From assembly GCA_009841165.1 (NCBI GenBank), contig VXMI01000064.1:1-62760 (forward strand): DNA of 62,760 nt. Direction: 5' to 3'. The position numbers and the translations under genes were made by a program. Position 1 is the stretch's first letter. Each line of letters starts with the position of its first letter. Below are positions 45,182-53,892 of this stretch, one piece after another. This DNA is from Gemmatimonadota bacterium (GTDB lineage Bacteria > Gemmatimonadota > Gemmatimonadetes > Longimicrobiales > Gaopeijiaceae). The notes under the pieces were generated by a model. That model saw nothing but the letters and a program-made list of their open reading frames with translations, did no database searches and was not told the origin of the DNA.

Positions 45182-46995
45182 GGTGCACCTTCTCCTTGGT
45201 ATTGCGGGCTCCCCGCAGCCCTTCGCGCGGACCTGCGCCAATCCGGGCCGCGGGATTTCTTCTTGCTGATCAGGTCCTGCTTGTCCCTTATCAGCCTGGG
45301 TTTTTCGACATCGCCGGCCCGCGCGATTTCGGCGTCGAGCACTTCGAGCCGACGATCGAGGGCCGTGTTTTCGATCTGGAGAACGGCGTCCTCGAAAATG
45401 GCCTCGGCGGGCGAAGGCACTTCCCTGTCGCTCATCAAGCGCTCGAAGTGAAGTACCGCTTCCGGCATCGTTCCTTCCGGCAGGGCCTTGAGTTCCGGAT
45501 CGTGGATCAATCCTTCGAAGATCGCACGGTACACGCCGTCCTCCAAGTCCGACGGGCCGACGCGCTCGGCGGCCTTGTCGATCCATTTGCGATGCTTGAG
45601 GAGCAGCAGGATCAGCAGGCGATCCACCCCCAGGCCGTGAAAGCGCGGCGCGGGGCGCCGCCTCGGCGTCGGGGTGCGTCGGCCAGCCTGCGCGGGTCGC
45701 GGTGCGGCCCCCTTTCGCAGTTCGGCCTCGAGCGTCTCGGCTCTTACCCCCGTGCGGTCGGCCACACGCGTGATGTAGATGTCCCGGAGCCGGGCATCCT
45801 GGACCGCCCTCAGCGTGGGGAGCAGGCGATCGAGGGCATCGCGCGTCTTCTCGATCGTTGCGAAATAGTCGCGTTCTTCGAGCATCGCGAGTTGCCGATC
45901 GAGCACGTCGACCGCTTGCCCGACATATCCGAGCACCCCCTCCGCGCCCTCGGACCGTGCCACGGAGTCGGGATCCTCGCCCTCGGGAAGGGTCACCACG
46001 GATGCCCGCAGCCCCTGTGCAAGCAGGATCTTGGCGGCCCGGAACGTCGCACGAAGGCCCGCGGGGTCGCTATCGAAGAGGATCCGCACCTGGCTGGTGT
46101 AGTTGCCCAGCAGCCGAGCGTGTTCCTCCGTCAGTGAGGTGCCCAGTGGCGCGACCGCGTTCCCGATGTCGACCGCGGCCAGGGACACGGCGTCCATGAA
46201 CCCCTCGACCAGCAGCGCGGCGCCCTGCCTGCGGATGTGGTTTCGGGCCCACCCCAGCCCGTAGAGGACGGCGCCCTTGTGGAAGATCGGACTCTCGGGG
46301 GAGTTCAGGTACTTGGGCGCCCCCTTCCCCGCCGGCCCCAGAATGCGGCCGCCGAAGGCCAGGACGCGTCCCGAGACGGATTCGATCGGGAAGATGATGC
46401 GGTTCCGAAACGCGTCGTAGGGGCGATCACGGCCCTCGCTCCTCTTGATGAGACCGAGTTCCAGCAGCATTCCTTCGTCGAGCCCGTGAACGGAGGCCGC
46501 CTCGCGGAAGGCCTCCCACTCGTCCGGCGCATAGCCGATGCCGAACCGCTCGCCGACCTCGCGGCCGATCCCGCGCTTCTCCAGGTATGCGCGAGCGGCC
46601 TTGCCGCCGTCCCATTCCCAGAGCCGCTCCCGGAAGAAGCTCCCGGCGAAGGCCGAAGCCTCGTAGTAGGGACGCCGCGGGTCGTCGCCCTTCTTTCCCC
46701 GCCTGACCTCGCGCACGTCGACGCCGCTGCGGGCACCGACGTACTTGACCGCGTCGACGAAGCTCATGCCCTGGTGCTTCATCAGGAACGAGAACACGTC
46801 GCCCGATTCGCCCGACGAGAAGTCGTGGAAGAACGCCTTGGCCGGGACTACGTAGAACGAAGGGGTCTTCTCGTCCTTGAACGGGCTTAGTCCCCGGAAG
46901 TCCTTGCCCGCCTTCTTGAGCTGGACGAATTCGCCGATGATCCCGACGATGTCGGCGCGGGCGCGCACCTCCTCGACGACGTTGTCCGGAATCAT
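45178..46995 (-). CDS. dnaG: DNA primase (DnaG) lacking zinc-finger ligands
   Basis: Makes RNA primers for replication. The 605-residue product has an N-terminal CHC2-type fold (about 1-100), the primase core and Toprim domain (about 250-340, with VEGFMDAVSL and LFDSDPAGLRA) and a C-terminal helicase-binding-like domain. The usual zinc ligands are all changed: GLSPFK (Ser37 for Cys, Lys40 for His) and FHDFSSG (Asp58 and Ser61 for Cys). A zinc-less form of this kind resembles what is seen in some alphaproteobacteria. ATG at 46995 directly follows the mutS2 stop. Confidence 0.95.
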   Translation of the reverse strand: MIPDNVVEEVRARADIVGIIGEFVQLKKAGKDFRGLSPFKDEKTPSFYVVPAKAFFHDFSSGESGDVFSFLMKHQGMSFVDAVKYVGARSGVDVREVRRGKKGDDPRRPYYEASAFAGSFFRERLWEWDGGKAARAYLEKRGIGREVGERFGIGYAPDEWEAFREAASVHGLDEGMLLELGLIKRSEGRDRPYDAFRNRIIFPIESVSGRVLAFGGRILGPAGKGAPKYLNSPESPIFHKGAVLYGLGWARNHIRRQGAALLVEGFMDAVSLAAVDIGNAVAPLGTSLTEEHARLLGNYTSQVRILFDSDPAGLRATFRAAKILLAQGLRASVVTLPEGEDPDSVARSEGAEGVLGYVGQAVDVLDRQLAMLEERDYFATIEKTRDALDRLLPTLRAVQDARLRDIYITRVADRTGVRAETLEAELRKGAAPRPAQAGRRTPTPRRRPAPRFHGLGVDRLLILLLLKHRKWIDKAAERVGPSDLEDGVYRAIFEGLIHDPELKALPEGTMPEAVLHFERLMSDREVPSPAEAIFEDAVLQIENTALDRRLEVLDAEIARAGDVEKPRLIRDKQDLISKKKSRGPDWRRSARRAAGSPQYQGEGAP

Positions 46996-49404
46996 CTACC
47001 TGAGCCTCACCACGGTGACTCCGTACCCTCCCTCGGCGGGTGTGCCCGCCCGGAACCTCTCCACGCGCCGGTCGGATTCGAGCACCGCCGACACCCTCTT
47101 GCGCAGCGCTCCCGTACCCTTGCCATGAATGACGCGCATTTCGCGGAGATCCGCCACCGAGGCGTCGTCGAGCGCGCGGCAGAGTGCAAGTTCGGCCTCG
47201 TCGGCACGCTGGCCGCGCAGGTCCAGTTCGGTGGCGGGGTCGGGCGCCACCCCGTCCCACCCCGTTGCCCGGGGCGCTGCCGTGTCCCCGGCCCCACGCT
47301 CTCCAGCCCCTCTGCCGGTCCGTCCGCCCGGTTCGCCCCGGTCCGCCGGGACGACCCGCGCCCCGTCCACCTTCATGCGCACCCCCCCCACGCTCACGAC
47401 CACGCGCGGTCCGTCGACCGCCACCACCGTGCCCGGCGAATCCAGTCCGGTCACGCGCACCGCGCTGCCCGGGGCGAGCGCGGCGGACTTGGTGCGGCCC
47501 TCCTTCTCCCGCCGCGCTAGACCTCCCGCTCGCGGCCCCTCGAGCGCCCGCGCAGCCGCCTCTACCGACGCGCGAGCATCGCGAAAGGCTTCGTGGAGCT
47601 CCCCCTGCGACTCCGCGCGCGCGGTCAGCCCGGCAATCACCTCCTCCACCTCCCGGCGAGCGTCGAGAAGGAGCTTGCGGGCCTCCCTGCGGGCGCGTCC
47701 GGCGTGCTCCTTCTCCGAGCGGCGGAGGTCCTCTTCGCGGCCCCGCAGTTGCCGGTGCAGCGCCTCGGCACGCTCCCGCTCCGCTCCCAGTTCGGCCAGA
47801 AGGCCCGTCACCCTGGCCTCCTTCGCCTCCAGGCTCTCCAGCAGCTCGTCCAGCCGGGCCTCCGCCTGGTCCCGATGGGCATCCGCGCGATCGAGCACCT
47901 CTGCCGGGAAGCCGAGACCCCGGGCGATCGCCAGTCCGTAGCTGCGCCCGGGACGTCCCTTGGTAAAGCTGTACGTGGGGGCCAGCCGCTCACCGTCGAA
48001 GCGCAGTGACGCGTTGACGATGCGGTCGCCGGGCAGGGCCAGCCGCTTCAACCCGCCCAGATGCGAAGTGATGACCGCAACGCACCCGCGCTCGGCAAGC
48101 ACCTCGACGACGGCACGCGCCAGCGCCTCGCCCTCTCTGGGGTCGGTGCCGGCACCGGGTTCGTCGATGAGGACCAGGGAGCGGGCCGTCGCGTCCGTCA
48201 GGACCTCCTGGAGGTTGCGGAGATGCGCCGAAAAGGTGGACAGGGAATCGGCGATCGACTGCTCGTCCCCGACGTCGGCGAAGAACCTGTCGAAGACCGG
48301 AAGCCGCGACCCCCGCCCGACCGGGGGAACCACCCCCGATTGTGCCAGGGCGGCGATCAGCCCGACGGATTTCAGGAAGACCGTCTTGCCGCCGGCGTTG
48401 GGACCGGTAACGACAACCACCCGTTCGTGCGGATCGAGGTCGAGGTCGAATGGGACGGCGTCCACGCCGGCAGCGACCAGGAGCGGGTGGCGGCCGCTGC
48501 GGATGGCAAGCGGTCCAGCGGTGATCTCGGGGGCACACCCCTCCCAGCGGTCGGCCGTTCGGGCCAGGGCAACCAGCTTGTCCATCTCGGTCAGCGCGTT
48601 GATGGAGTCCGCAAGTTCAGGCGCGACAGGGCGGCAACGTCGCGTAAGGGCGCGCAGAATCCTCAGGACTTCCCGCGCCTCGGCCCGTTCCAGCTCGCGT
48701 ACCCGGTTCATCATGTCGATCGCCGAGGGAGGCTCGATGAAGACCGTGGCACCCGAAGCCGACTCGTCGTGGACGTATCCGCCGACCGTCCTCCTCCCTT
48801 CCCTGCGCACCGGTATGACGTAGCGGCCTTCGCGGATGGACACCGACGCTTCCGGAACGCGGTGGCGGTCGTCCACCCCCCGGAGGAAGATCTCCAGGTG
48901 GGACACCACACGATTGTGAGCGCCGGCAAGCCGGGTCCGCAGGCGGCGGAGTTCGGTGCTCGCCCCGTCGAGGACGAACCCCTCCGGATCGACGCTGCGG
49001 ACGATGGCGTTCTCCAGGGCCCGGTCGGAGAAGGTGCGGGTGCCCAGCGCCTGCAGCGCGGGCAGATCCGCGTCCAGGGACGAGAGGGCCCGCAGAAATG
49101 TGCGGCCCGCCGCCAGCAGCAAGCCCAGCTGTGCAAGTTCCGCGGCCGAGAGGACCGAGCCCTCTACCGCGAGGCGCAGCACCGGCGCATCGGAGTCCGG
49201 CAGGCCCGGAAACGTCCAATCGCGGCGCGTCGCAAGGAACCGTCCCGCCTGCTCGACCCCGTCCAGCATCGCACGAACCGCGCCGGGGTCCCCCGTCGGC
49301 TCCAGGGACAGCACCGCCCGCCGTCCCGATGCCGAGGAGGCGAAGCCGGACGCGTACTCCAGGGCTCTCCTGAACTCCAGAACACGGAGAGCGCGCTCCG
49401 ACAT
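46996..49404 (-). CDS. mutS2: endonuclease MutS2 with Smr domain
   Basis: MutS2-type ATPase with a C-terminal Smr nuclease domain, now also linked to rescue of collided ribosomes. The 802-residue product has the clamp and core region, the Walker A GPNAGGKTVFLKSVGL (about 336), the ABC-signature-like LVLIDEPGAGTDPREGEAL (about 413), a long coiled coil (about 510-640), a KOW-like segment, and Smr with LDLRGQRADEAE (about 724) and HGKGTGALR (about 766). It lacks the mismatch-recognition domain of MutS1. It starts at ATG 49404, one base past the YqeY-like stop. Confidence 0.97.
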   Translation of the reverse strand: MSERALRVLEFRRALEYASGFASSASGRRAVLSLEPTGDPGAVRAMLDGVEQAGRFLATRRDWTFPGLPDSDAPVLRLAVEGSVLSAAELAQLGLLLAAGRTFLRALSSLDADLPALQALGTRTFSDRALENAIVRSVDPEGFVLDGASTELRRLRTRLAGAHNRVVSHLEIFLRGVDDRHRVPEASVSIREGRYVIPVRREGRRTVGGYVHDESASGATVFIEPPSAIDMMNRVRELERAEAREVLRILRALTRRCRPVAPELADSINALTEMDKLVALARTADRWEGCAPEITAGPLAIRSGRHPLLVAAGVDAVPFDLDLDPHERVVVVTGPNAGGKTVFLKSVGLIAALAQSGVVPPVGRGSRLPVFDRFFADVGDEQSIADSLSTFSAHLRNLQEVLTDATARSLVLIDEPGAGTDPREGEALARAVVEVLAERGCVAVITSHLGGLKRLALPGDRIVNASLRFDGERLAPTYSFTKGRPGRSYGLAIARGLGFPAEVLDRADAHRDQAEARLDELLESLEAKEARVTGLLAELGAERERAEALHRQLRGREEDLRRSEKEHAGRARREARKLLLDARREVEEVIAGLTARAESQGELHEAFRDARASVEAAARALEGPRAGGLARREKEGRTKSAALAPGSAVRVTGLDSPGTVVAVDGPRVVVSVGGVRMKVDGARVVPADRGEPGGRTGRGAGERGAGDTAAPRATGWDGVAPDPATELDLRGQRADEAELALCRALDDASVADLREMRVIHGKGTGALRKRVSAVLESDRRVERFRAGTPAEGGYGVTVVRLR

Positions 49405-49405
49405 G

Positions 49406-49843
49406 CTACCCGAGCTCCTCCCGGACGATCGCGGACGCGGTCCTGCCGTCGAACCGGCCGCGGATCCGCGGCATCAGCACGGACATGACAGCCCCGATGT
49501 GGGAGGCGCCGCCATCCACGATCTCGCGCACCATGTCCCTCACATCCTCGGCCGCCAGATCGGGTGGCATGTAGCCCCGGAGAACCTGCTCCTGCTCCGC
49601 CTCCCTGTCGGCAAGGTCGCGCCGCCCGCCCCGGATCATCTGGGCCGCTGCGTCCTGGCGCTGCTTGATCGCCCTCGCAAGCACAGAGCGCACACCCTCG
49701 TCGTCCAGCGCCGAACCGGTCTCGATCTCCCGGTTCCGCAGCTCCGCGAGGGTGGTCGACAGGACCAGCGTCCTCACCTTGTCCCTGGCGCGACGCGCGG
49801 CATTGAGATCCGAACGCAGCCTTTCCTTGAGCGATGTCTCCAC
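49406..49843 (-). CDS. GatB/YqeY domain-containing protein
   Basis: A 145-residue helical protein of the YqeY family, related to the tail domain of GatB, with an N-terminal helical part (LKERLRSDLNAARRARDK, TLRNREIETG-like) and the C-terminal block ASHIGAVMSVLMPRIRGRFDGRTASAIVREEL. Its precise role is not established, though tRNA-amidotransferase-like binding is proposed for the fold. ATG at 49843. It is divergent from the unknown gene at 49940 and is the first gene of the mutS2-dnaG-recJ run. Confidence 0.92.
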   Translation of the reverse strand: METSLKERLRSDLNAARRARDKVRTLVLSTTLAELRNREIETGSALDDEGVRSVLARAIKQRQDAAAQMIRGGRRDLADREAEQEQVLRGYMPPDLAAEDVRDMVREIVDGGASHIGAVMSVLMPRIRGRFDGRTASAIVREELG

Positions 49844-49939
49844 GGCCCTGCTCCCTGGTTGATGACGAGACGATGTTCCGCCGCACCAATATCAGTCAAA
49901 CGATGCCATGGGGTGGAACATCAAACCGACAAGGCAGAA

Positions 49940-50368
49940 ATGAACCGTACGACTGAGAGCATGGTGGACATCCTGCGGCGAAGCGGTCCGGGTGCGCTCC
50001 CGGCGACCCGGCTGCTGGAGGAACTGGGGCGTTGTCATCCACCGATTCGGATCACGGTCCGCGAACTCCGCCTGCTGGTGGACGAGACCGGCGGCCGCCT
50101 GGAACTGCTCGAGATCACCGCCGACGGCCCCGGGGCGGCGACGCTGGACAGCTGGGTCGTGCTCATGGATCCCGAGGACGGGCCCTCGCGATCGCGGCTG
50201 GCGGAAATGCTATGGGAAAGCCTCGCCGCGATGGCGGAGGAACTGGACCCCGCCTCCCGGACCGACGTGGCACGCTGGATGCTGCAGGCGGAGCACGCGA
50301 TACGGATCAGCATTTCCGCCGCGAGGATGGGGCTCGACGTCGCCGGCCCGGGCTACCGTCGCCGCTGA
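49940..50368 (+). CDS. conserved hypothetical protein, possible winged-helix
   Basis: A 142-residue soluble protein that I do not recognise. The first half reads like a winged helix (MVDILRRSGPGALP..RLLEELGR, then VRELRLLVDETGGRLELLEI), and the second half is helical with an acidic patch and a mixed tail. It is the only plus-strand gene between 24772 and the right edge, lying between yqeY (divergent) and dnaJ (convergent). ATG at 49940 is chosen; longer readings run through the mutS2/yqeY antisense and are not credible. A regulatory role is possible but not shown. Confidence 0.6.
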   Translation: MNRTTESMVDILRRSGPGALPATRLLEELGRCHPPIRITVRELRLLVDETGGRLELLEITADGPGAATLDSWVVLMDPEDGPSRSRLAEMLWESLAAMAEELDPASRTDVARWMLQAEHAIRISISAARMGLDVAGPGYRRR

Positions 50369-50407
50369 ATCCGCCGTCCGTGGATGGTCCGGCGCGTGTA
50401 CCGCGGG

Positions 50408-51547
50408 CTAGCCGAGCGCCTCCCTTACCCGTGACCAGAAGCCGCGTCGCCGTTGCGAGTCCATGGTTTCGGGAGGGCTCTCCTCCAACTCCCGAAGTTC
50501 CTGGATCAGGTCCCGCTGCTCGGCGTTGAGCCGGGTCGGCACCCACACGGCCAGGTGCACGAGAAGATCACCGTACCTTCGTCCGTGCAGTTCGGGCACG
50601 CCTTCACCCGCGACCCGCACCACATCGCCGTGCTGGGTGCCGGCCGGAATCTCCACCCAGGTTCGGCCGTCCACCGTGGGCACGTCGACCCGGTCCCCGA
50701 GGGCGGCCTGAGCGAAGGTGATCGGCACCTCGACGGCCAGGTCGGTCCCCGCACGCCTGAAGCGAGGATCCTCCGCCACCTCCAGAATGACCACGATGTC
50801 GCCGCGTGGTCCACCCTTCGGTCCCACGTTCCCCTCTCCACGCAACGTGATGTAGTTCTCGGAAGACACCCCCGCCGGGACCTCGATGTCGATGCGGCGT
50901 TCGACCCGGACGCGCCCCTCGCCCCGGCAGCCCGGACAGTATTCCGAAATGAGCGACCCCTCGCCCCTGCAGGCGCGGCACGGCGTGACACTGACGAAGC
51001 GACCGAAGACGGAGCGCTCCACCACCCGCTCCTCTCCCGCGCCCTCGCACGTCGGGCAGGTCCGCGGCCGGGCACCGTCCTTGACGCCGCTTCCACCACA
51101 GGGATCGCAGCTGTCGAGAACAGCCACCCGCACCTTCCGCGAGACGCCGGTGCGCACGTCCTTCAGGGTCAGTGGCAGCGTCAGCCGGAGCGATTTGCCG
51201 CGCGTCGGCCGATTGCCCCGGCGCCGCGTGCCGAAGAGGTCGTTCAGCCCGCCGAAGCCGCCGAAATCCCTCATGAAAATGTCGAGCGCGTCGGAGAAGT
51301 CCATTCCACCCTGGAACCCGCTCGGCCCCCTCAGGCCCTCCTTGCCGTACCGGTCGTATCTTGCGCGCTTGGCCGGGTCCCTGAGAACCTCGTAGGCCTC
51401 CGTTACCTCCTTGAACCGCTCCTCGGCCTCGCTGGACCCGGCGTTACGATCGGGATGGAATTTGAGAGCGACCTTTCGGTATGCCTTCTTGATCTCTTCC
51501 TGATCCGCGTCCCTCGGGACCTGGAGTAGGGTATAGTAGTCAGCCAT
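50408..51547 (-). CDS. dnaJ: chaperone DnaJ (Hsp40)
   Basis: Co-chaperone that stimulates DnaK and binds unfolded proteins. The 379-residue product has the J-domain with HPD (about 33-35), a G/F region, the zinc centre with four pairs CDPC, CPTC, CRAC and CPGC each followed by G-x-G (about 147-215), and the C-terminal substrate domains. All parts are present, so it is a full type I DnaJ. ATG at 51547 follows hrcA by 48 bases. grpE and dnaK, its usual neighbours, are absent from the window. Confidence 0.96.
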   Translation of the reverse strand: MADYYTLLQVPRDADQEEIKKAYRKVALKFHPDRNAGSSEAEERFKEVTEAYEVLRDPAKRARYDRYGKEGLRGPSGFQGGMDFSDALDIFMRDFGGFGGLNDLFGTRRRGNRPTRGKSLRLTLPLTLKDVRTGVSRKVRVAVLDSCDPCGGSGVKDGARPRTCPTCEGAGEERVVERSVFGRFVSVTPCRACRGEGSLISEYCPGCRGEGRVRVERRIDIEVPAGVSSENYITLRGEGNVGPKGGPRGDIVVILEVAEDPRFRRAGTDLAVEVPITFAQAALGDRVDVPTVDGRTWVEIPAGTQHGDVVRVAGEGVPELHGRRYGDLLVHLAVWVPTRLNAEQRDLIQELRELEESPPETMDSQRRRGFWSRVREALG

Positions 51548-51595
51548 TCTTCTCCGGAAGATTCGGGTGCCTGGCGACGTTGGCCGGCACTGCCC

Positions 51596-52666
51596 CTACG
51601 GTTCCAGCATGCTTGTGACGAGTGAAGAGGTGTAGTCGACGATGGCGATCACCTTTTCGTAGGGCATTCGAGTAGGTCCGATCACCCCGAGGATGCCCCG
51701 GAGACTTCCAAAGCGGTAGCCGGAGGTCACCAGGGTGAACCCGGAGAGTTCGGGCCCGTGCTCGCTGCCGATGGTGACGCAGGGTCCGCCCCTGACCGCG
51801 CGGGTGCCCAGGACCTTCGCGAGCAGGTCCTTCTGCTCGGTCAGCGCGATCAGCTCGCGCAGCCGCTCGTTTGTCGAGAACTCGGGCTGCCCCACGATGG
51901 CCGATGTCTGCCCGAGTACGACCTGCTCGGGGCCGGGTGTCCCCGCGCCGAAGAAATCCTCGCTCGATTCGATGAAGATGTTCAGCACATCCCGCGCCGC
52001 GGGGTCTTCGACCGCGTCCCGAAGGCGCGCGCCGAACGAGCGGCGGATCTCGGTAAAGCTCAGGCCGCCCAGGCGTTCGTTGAGGATCCGTTCGATGCTC
52101 TCGAGGACGTCCGGCGGGGCTTCGCCGGGCAGGTCGACGTACACCGTGCGGACCATTCCTGACTTGATGGTGACCACCATGAGCACCTTCTGGGAGGAGA
52201 CCGAGATCAGGTCGATCTTCTCCAGCCGGGCCCTGTCGAGCTGCGGCACCGACCCGACGCCGAGTTCGTTCACGAGGAGGCCGAGGGCGCGCGTGGCATT
52301 CCTGAGGATTCGCTCGAGCGTACCGTCTCCTGACAGGATCTCCCTCTCGATCCGGATCTTCTCGGACCTCGCGAGTGACTCGGGGCGAACGACCCGGTCC
52401 ACGAAGAAGCGATACGCGAGGTCGGTCGGGACCCGACCCGCAGAAGTGTGCGGATGGGTCAGGTAGCCGTCCTCTTCGAGGTCGGCCATGGTGTTGCGGA
52501 TCGTCGCTGGGGAAACCCCGAAGTCGAAGCGGCGCGCCAGGGTTCGGCTGCCCGCCGGCTCGGCCGTGTCGACGTAGGTGCGCACCACGGCCTCGAGCAC
52601 GTGCCTCTCCCGCCTTGAAAGCGAGTCCCTTCTCTTGCTGCGCGTCGAGTGACGTTGAACGGCCAT
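51596..52666 (-). CDS. hrcA: heat-inducible transcription repressor HrcA
   Basis: Represses heat-shock operons by binding CIRCE elements, with GroEL as co-repressor partner. The 356-residue product has an N-terminal winged helix (RRERHVLEAVVRTYVDTAEPAGSRTL, then ATIRNTMADLEEDGYLTHPHTSAGR) and the C-terminal GAF-like dimer domain ending SSLVTSMLEP. ATG at 52666 is preferred; a TTG at 52729 overlapping the hemW stop would add 21 residues. I see no CIRCE palindrome upstream of the gene. Confidence 0.94.
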   Translation of the reverse strand: MAVQRHSTRSKRRDSLSRRERHVLEAVVRTYVDTAEPAGSRTLARRFDFGVSPATIRNTMADLEEDGYLTHPHTSAGRVPTDLAYRFFVDRVVRPESLARSEKIRIEREILSGDGTLERILRNATRALGLLVNELGVGSVPQLDRARLEKIDLISVSSQKVLMVVTIKSGMVRTVYVDLPGEAPPDVLESIERILNERLGGLSFTEIRRSFGARLRDAVEDPAARDVLNIFIESSEDFFGAGTPGPEQVVLGQTSAIVGQPEFSTNERLRELIALTEQKDLLAKVLGTRAVRGGPCVTIGSEHGPELSGFTLVTSGYRFGSLRGILGVIGPTRMPYEKVIAIVDYTSSLVTSMLEP

Positions 52667-52725
52667 GATCAGAACATCCGTTGGCAAGCTCCGTGTACTT
52701 GAAAATCCGCCGTCCGCCGATGCCG

Positions 52726-53892
52726 TCAACCTGTGCCGGATTCCTCGCCGAGGCAGGTGTCAAGCTCGAGGGTGAGGTCGTCGAGGATCAGCCATCCCTT
52801 CGCTGTGAGGCGGACCCGGCCATTCGAACCATCGGCGAGGCCTGTGGTCTTCCACCTCCGCAGGACCTGACAGGCGGCCGTATCCAGCCCGGCCCCATCG
52901 ATGCCCGGCACCGTGCGGAGTGACAGCCAGAGGGCCTCCAGTCTCCGCTGTCCGGCAGTGAGTTCCTCGCTCCCGGCCCGACCGGTTCCCGATTCGGCGA
53001 CCCGCGTGGCATACGTGCCCCAGTCCCGCTCGTTCCACCAGCGCCGTCCCGCGAAATAGCTGTGGGCTCCGTTGCCCAGTCCCAGATACGGGGCACCCCG
53101 CCAGCATGCACGGTTGTGGCGAGAATCGAAACCGGGGCGGGCGAAGTTCGACACTTCGTAGTGTTCGTAGCCTGCCCGCGAAAGCAGTTCGGCCGCCAGC
53201 AGGTATTCGTCCCGGTAGCGGTCGTCGCGGGCGATCGAGACGCGTCCTTCCCGCACCTGGCGCGCGAGAGCCGTGCCCGTTTCGATGGTGAGCCCATAGA
53301 GCGAAATGTGCGGCACGTCCAGCTGCAACGCGCGGTCGAGGTCGTCCTGCCAGCTGCGTTCCACGCTTCCCGGCAGGCCGAACATCAGGTCAATGGAGAG
53401 ATTCGTGACACCGGTCGTCCGCGCCCTGCGAACAGCCTGCACTGCGTCGGCTGCGGTGTGCAGGCGTCCCATCCACTTGAGCGCCTGCGGAGAGAAGCTC
53501 TGGACGCCGAAGGAGATGCGGTTCACCCCGCACCTCGCCCATTCCCGCGCGACGGCCGCCGTGAACGATTCGGGATTGGCCTCGGCGGTCCACTCGATCC
53601 GGCGGTCGCGCACGGGCCCGAGTCCGAACATGCCTGCCAGCGCTCCGAGCGAGCGGGGATCCAGGACCGACGGCGTGCCCCCGCCCACGTAGAGGGTCTC
53701 GATGGCATCTGCCAGCGGAGCGTCGCCCGCGGCCTCCAGGGTCTTCAGCTCGGTTCGGATCGTGTCGAGCCATCGTGTGCTGTCGGGACGCCGGTCCACA
53801 GTCACCGCGAAGTCACAGTAGCAACAACGCCTCACGCAGAAGGGTGCGTGCACGTAGACGTTGCCGATCCTGCCGTGCCCCGCGGCGGTCAC
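52726..53892 (-). CDS. hemW: radical SAM protein HemW (heme chaperone/coproporphyrinogen oxidase-like)
   Basis: A radical SAM enzyme family member; HemW proteins bind heme and help insert it into respiratory enzymes. The 388-residue product has the Cx3Cx2C cluster motif in CVRRCCYCDF (about 18-27), the GGGTPSVLDP segment (about 71-80), SFGVQSF and the later GLGNGAHSY block. It lacks the extra residues of oxygen-independent coproporphyrinogen oxidase HemN, so HemW is the better call. GTG at 53892 overlaps the dprA stop (GTGA). Confidence 0.9.
   Translation of the reverse strand: MTAAGHGRIGNVYVHAPFCVRRCCYCDFAVTVDRRPDSTRWLDTIRTELKTLEAAGDAPLADAIETLYVGGGTPSVLDPRSLGALAGMFGLGPVRDRRIEWTAEANPESFTAAVAREWARCGVNRISFGVQSFSPQALKWMGRLHTAADAVQAVRRARTTGVTNLSIDLMFGLPGSVERSWQDDLDRALQLDVPHISLYGLTIETGTALARQVREGRVSIARDDRYRDEYLLAAELLSRAGYEHYEVSNFARPGFDSRHNRACWRGAPYLGLGNGAHSYFAGRRWWNERDWGTYATRVAESGTGRAGSEELTAGQRRLEALWLSLRTVPGIDGAGLDTAACQVLRRWKTTGLADGSNGRVRLTAKGWLILDDLTLELDTCLGEESGTG

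Noticed and set aside
52667-52725. CIRCE operator before hrcA
   Set aside because: I looked for TTAGCACTC-N9-GAGTGCTAA and found only weak similarity; nothing close enough to call.
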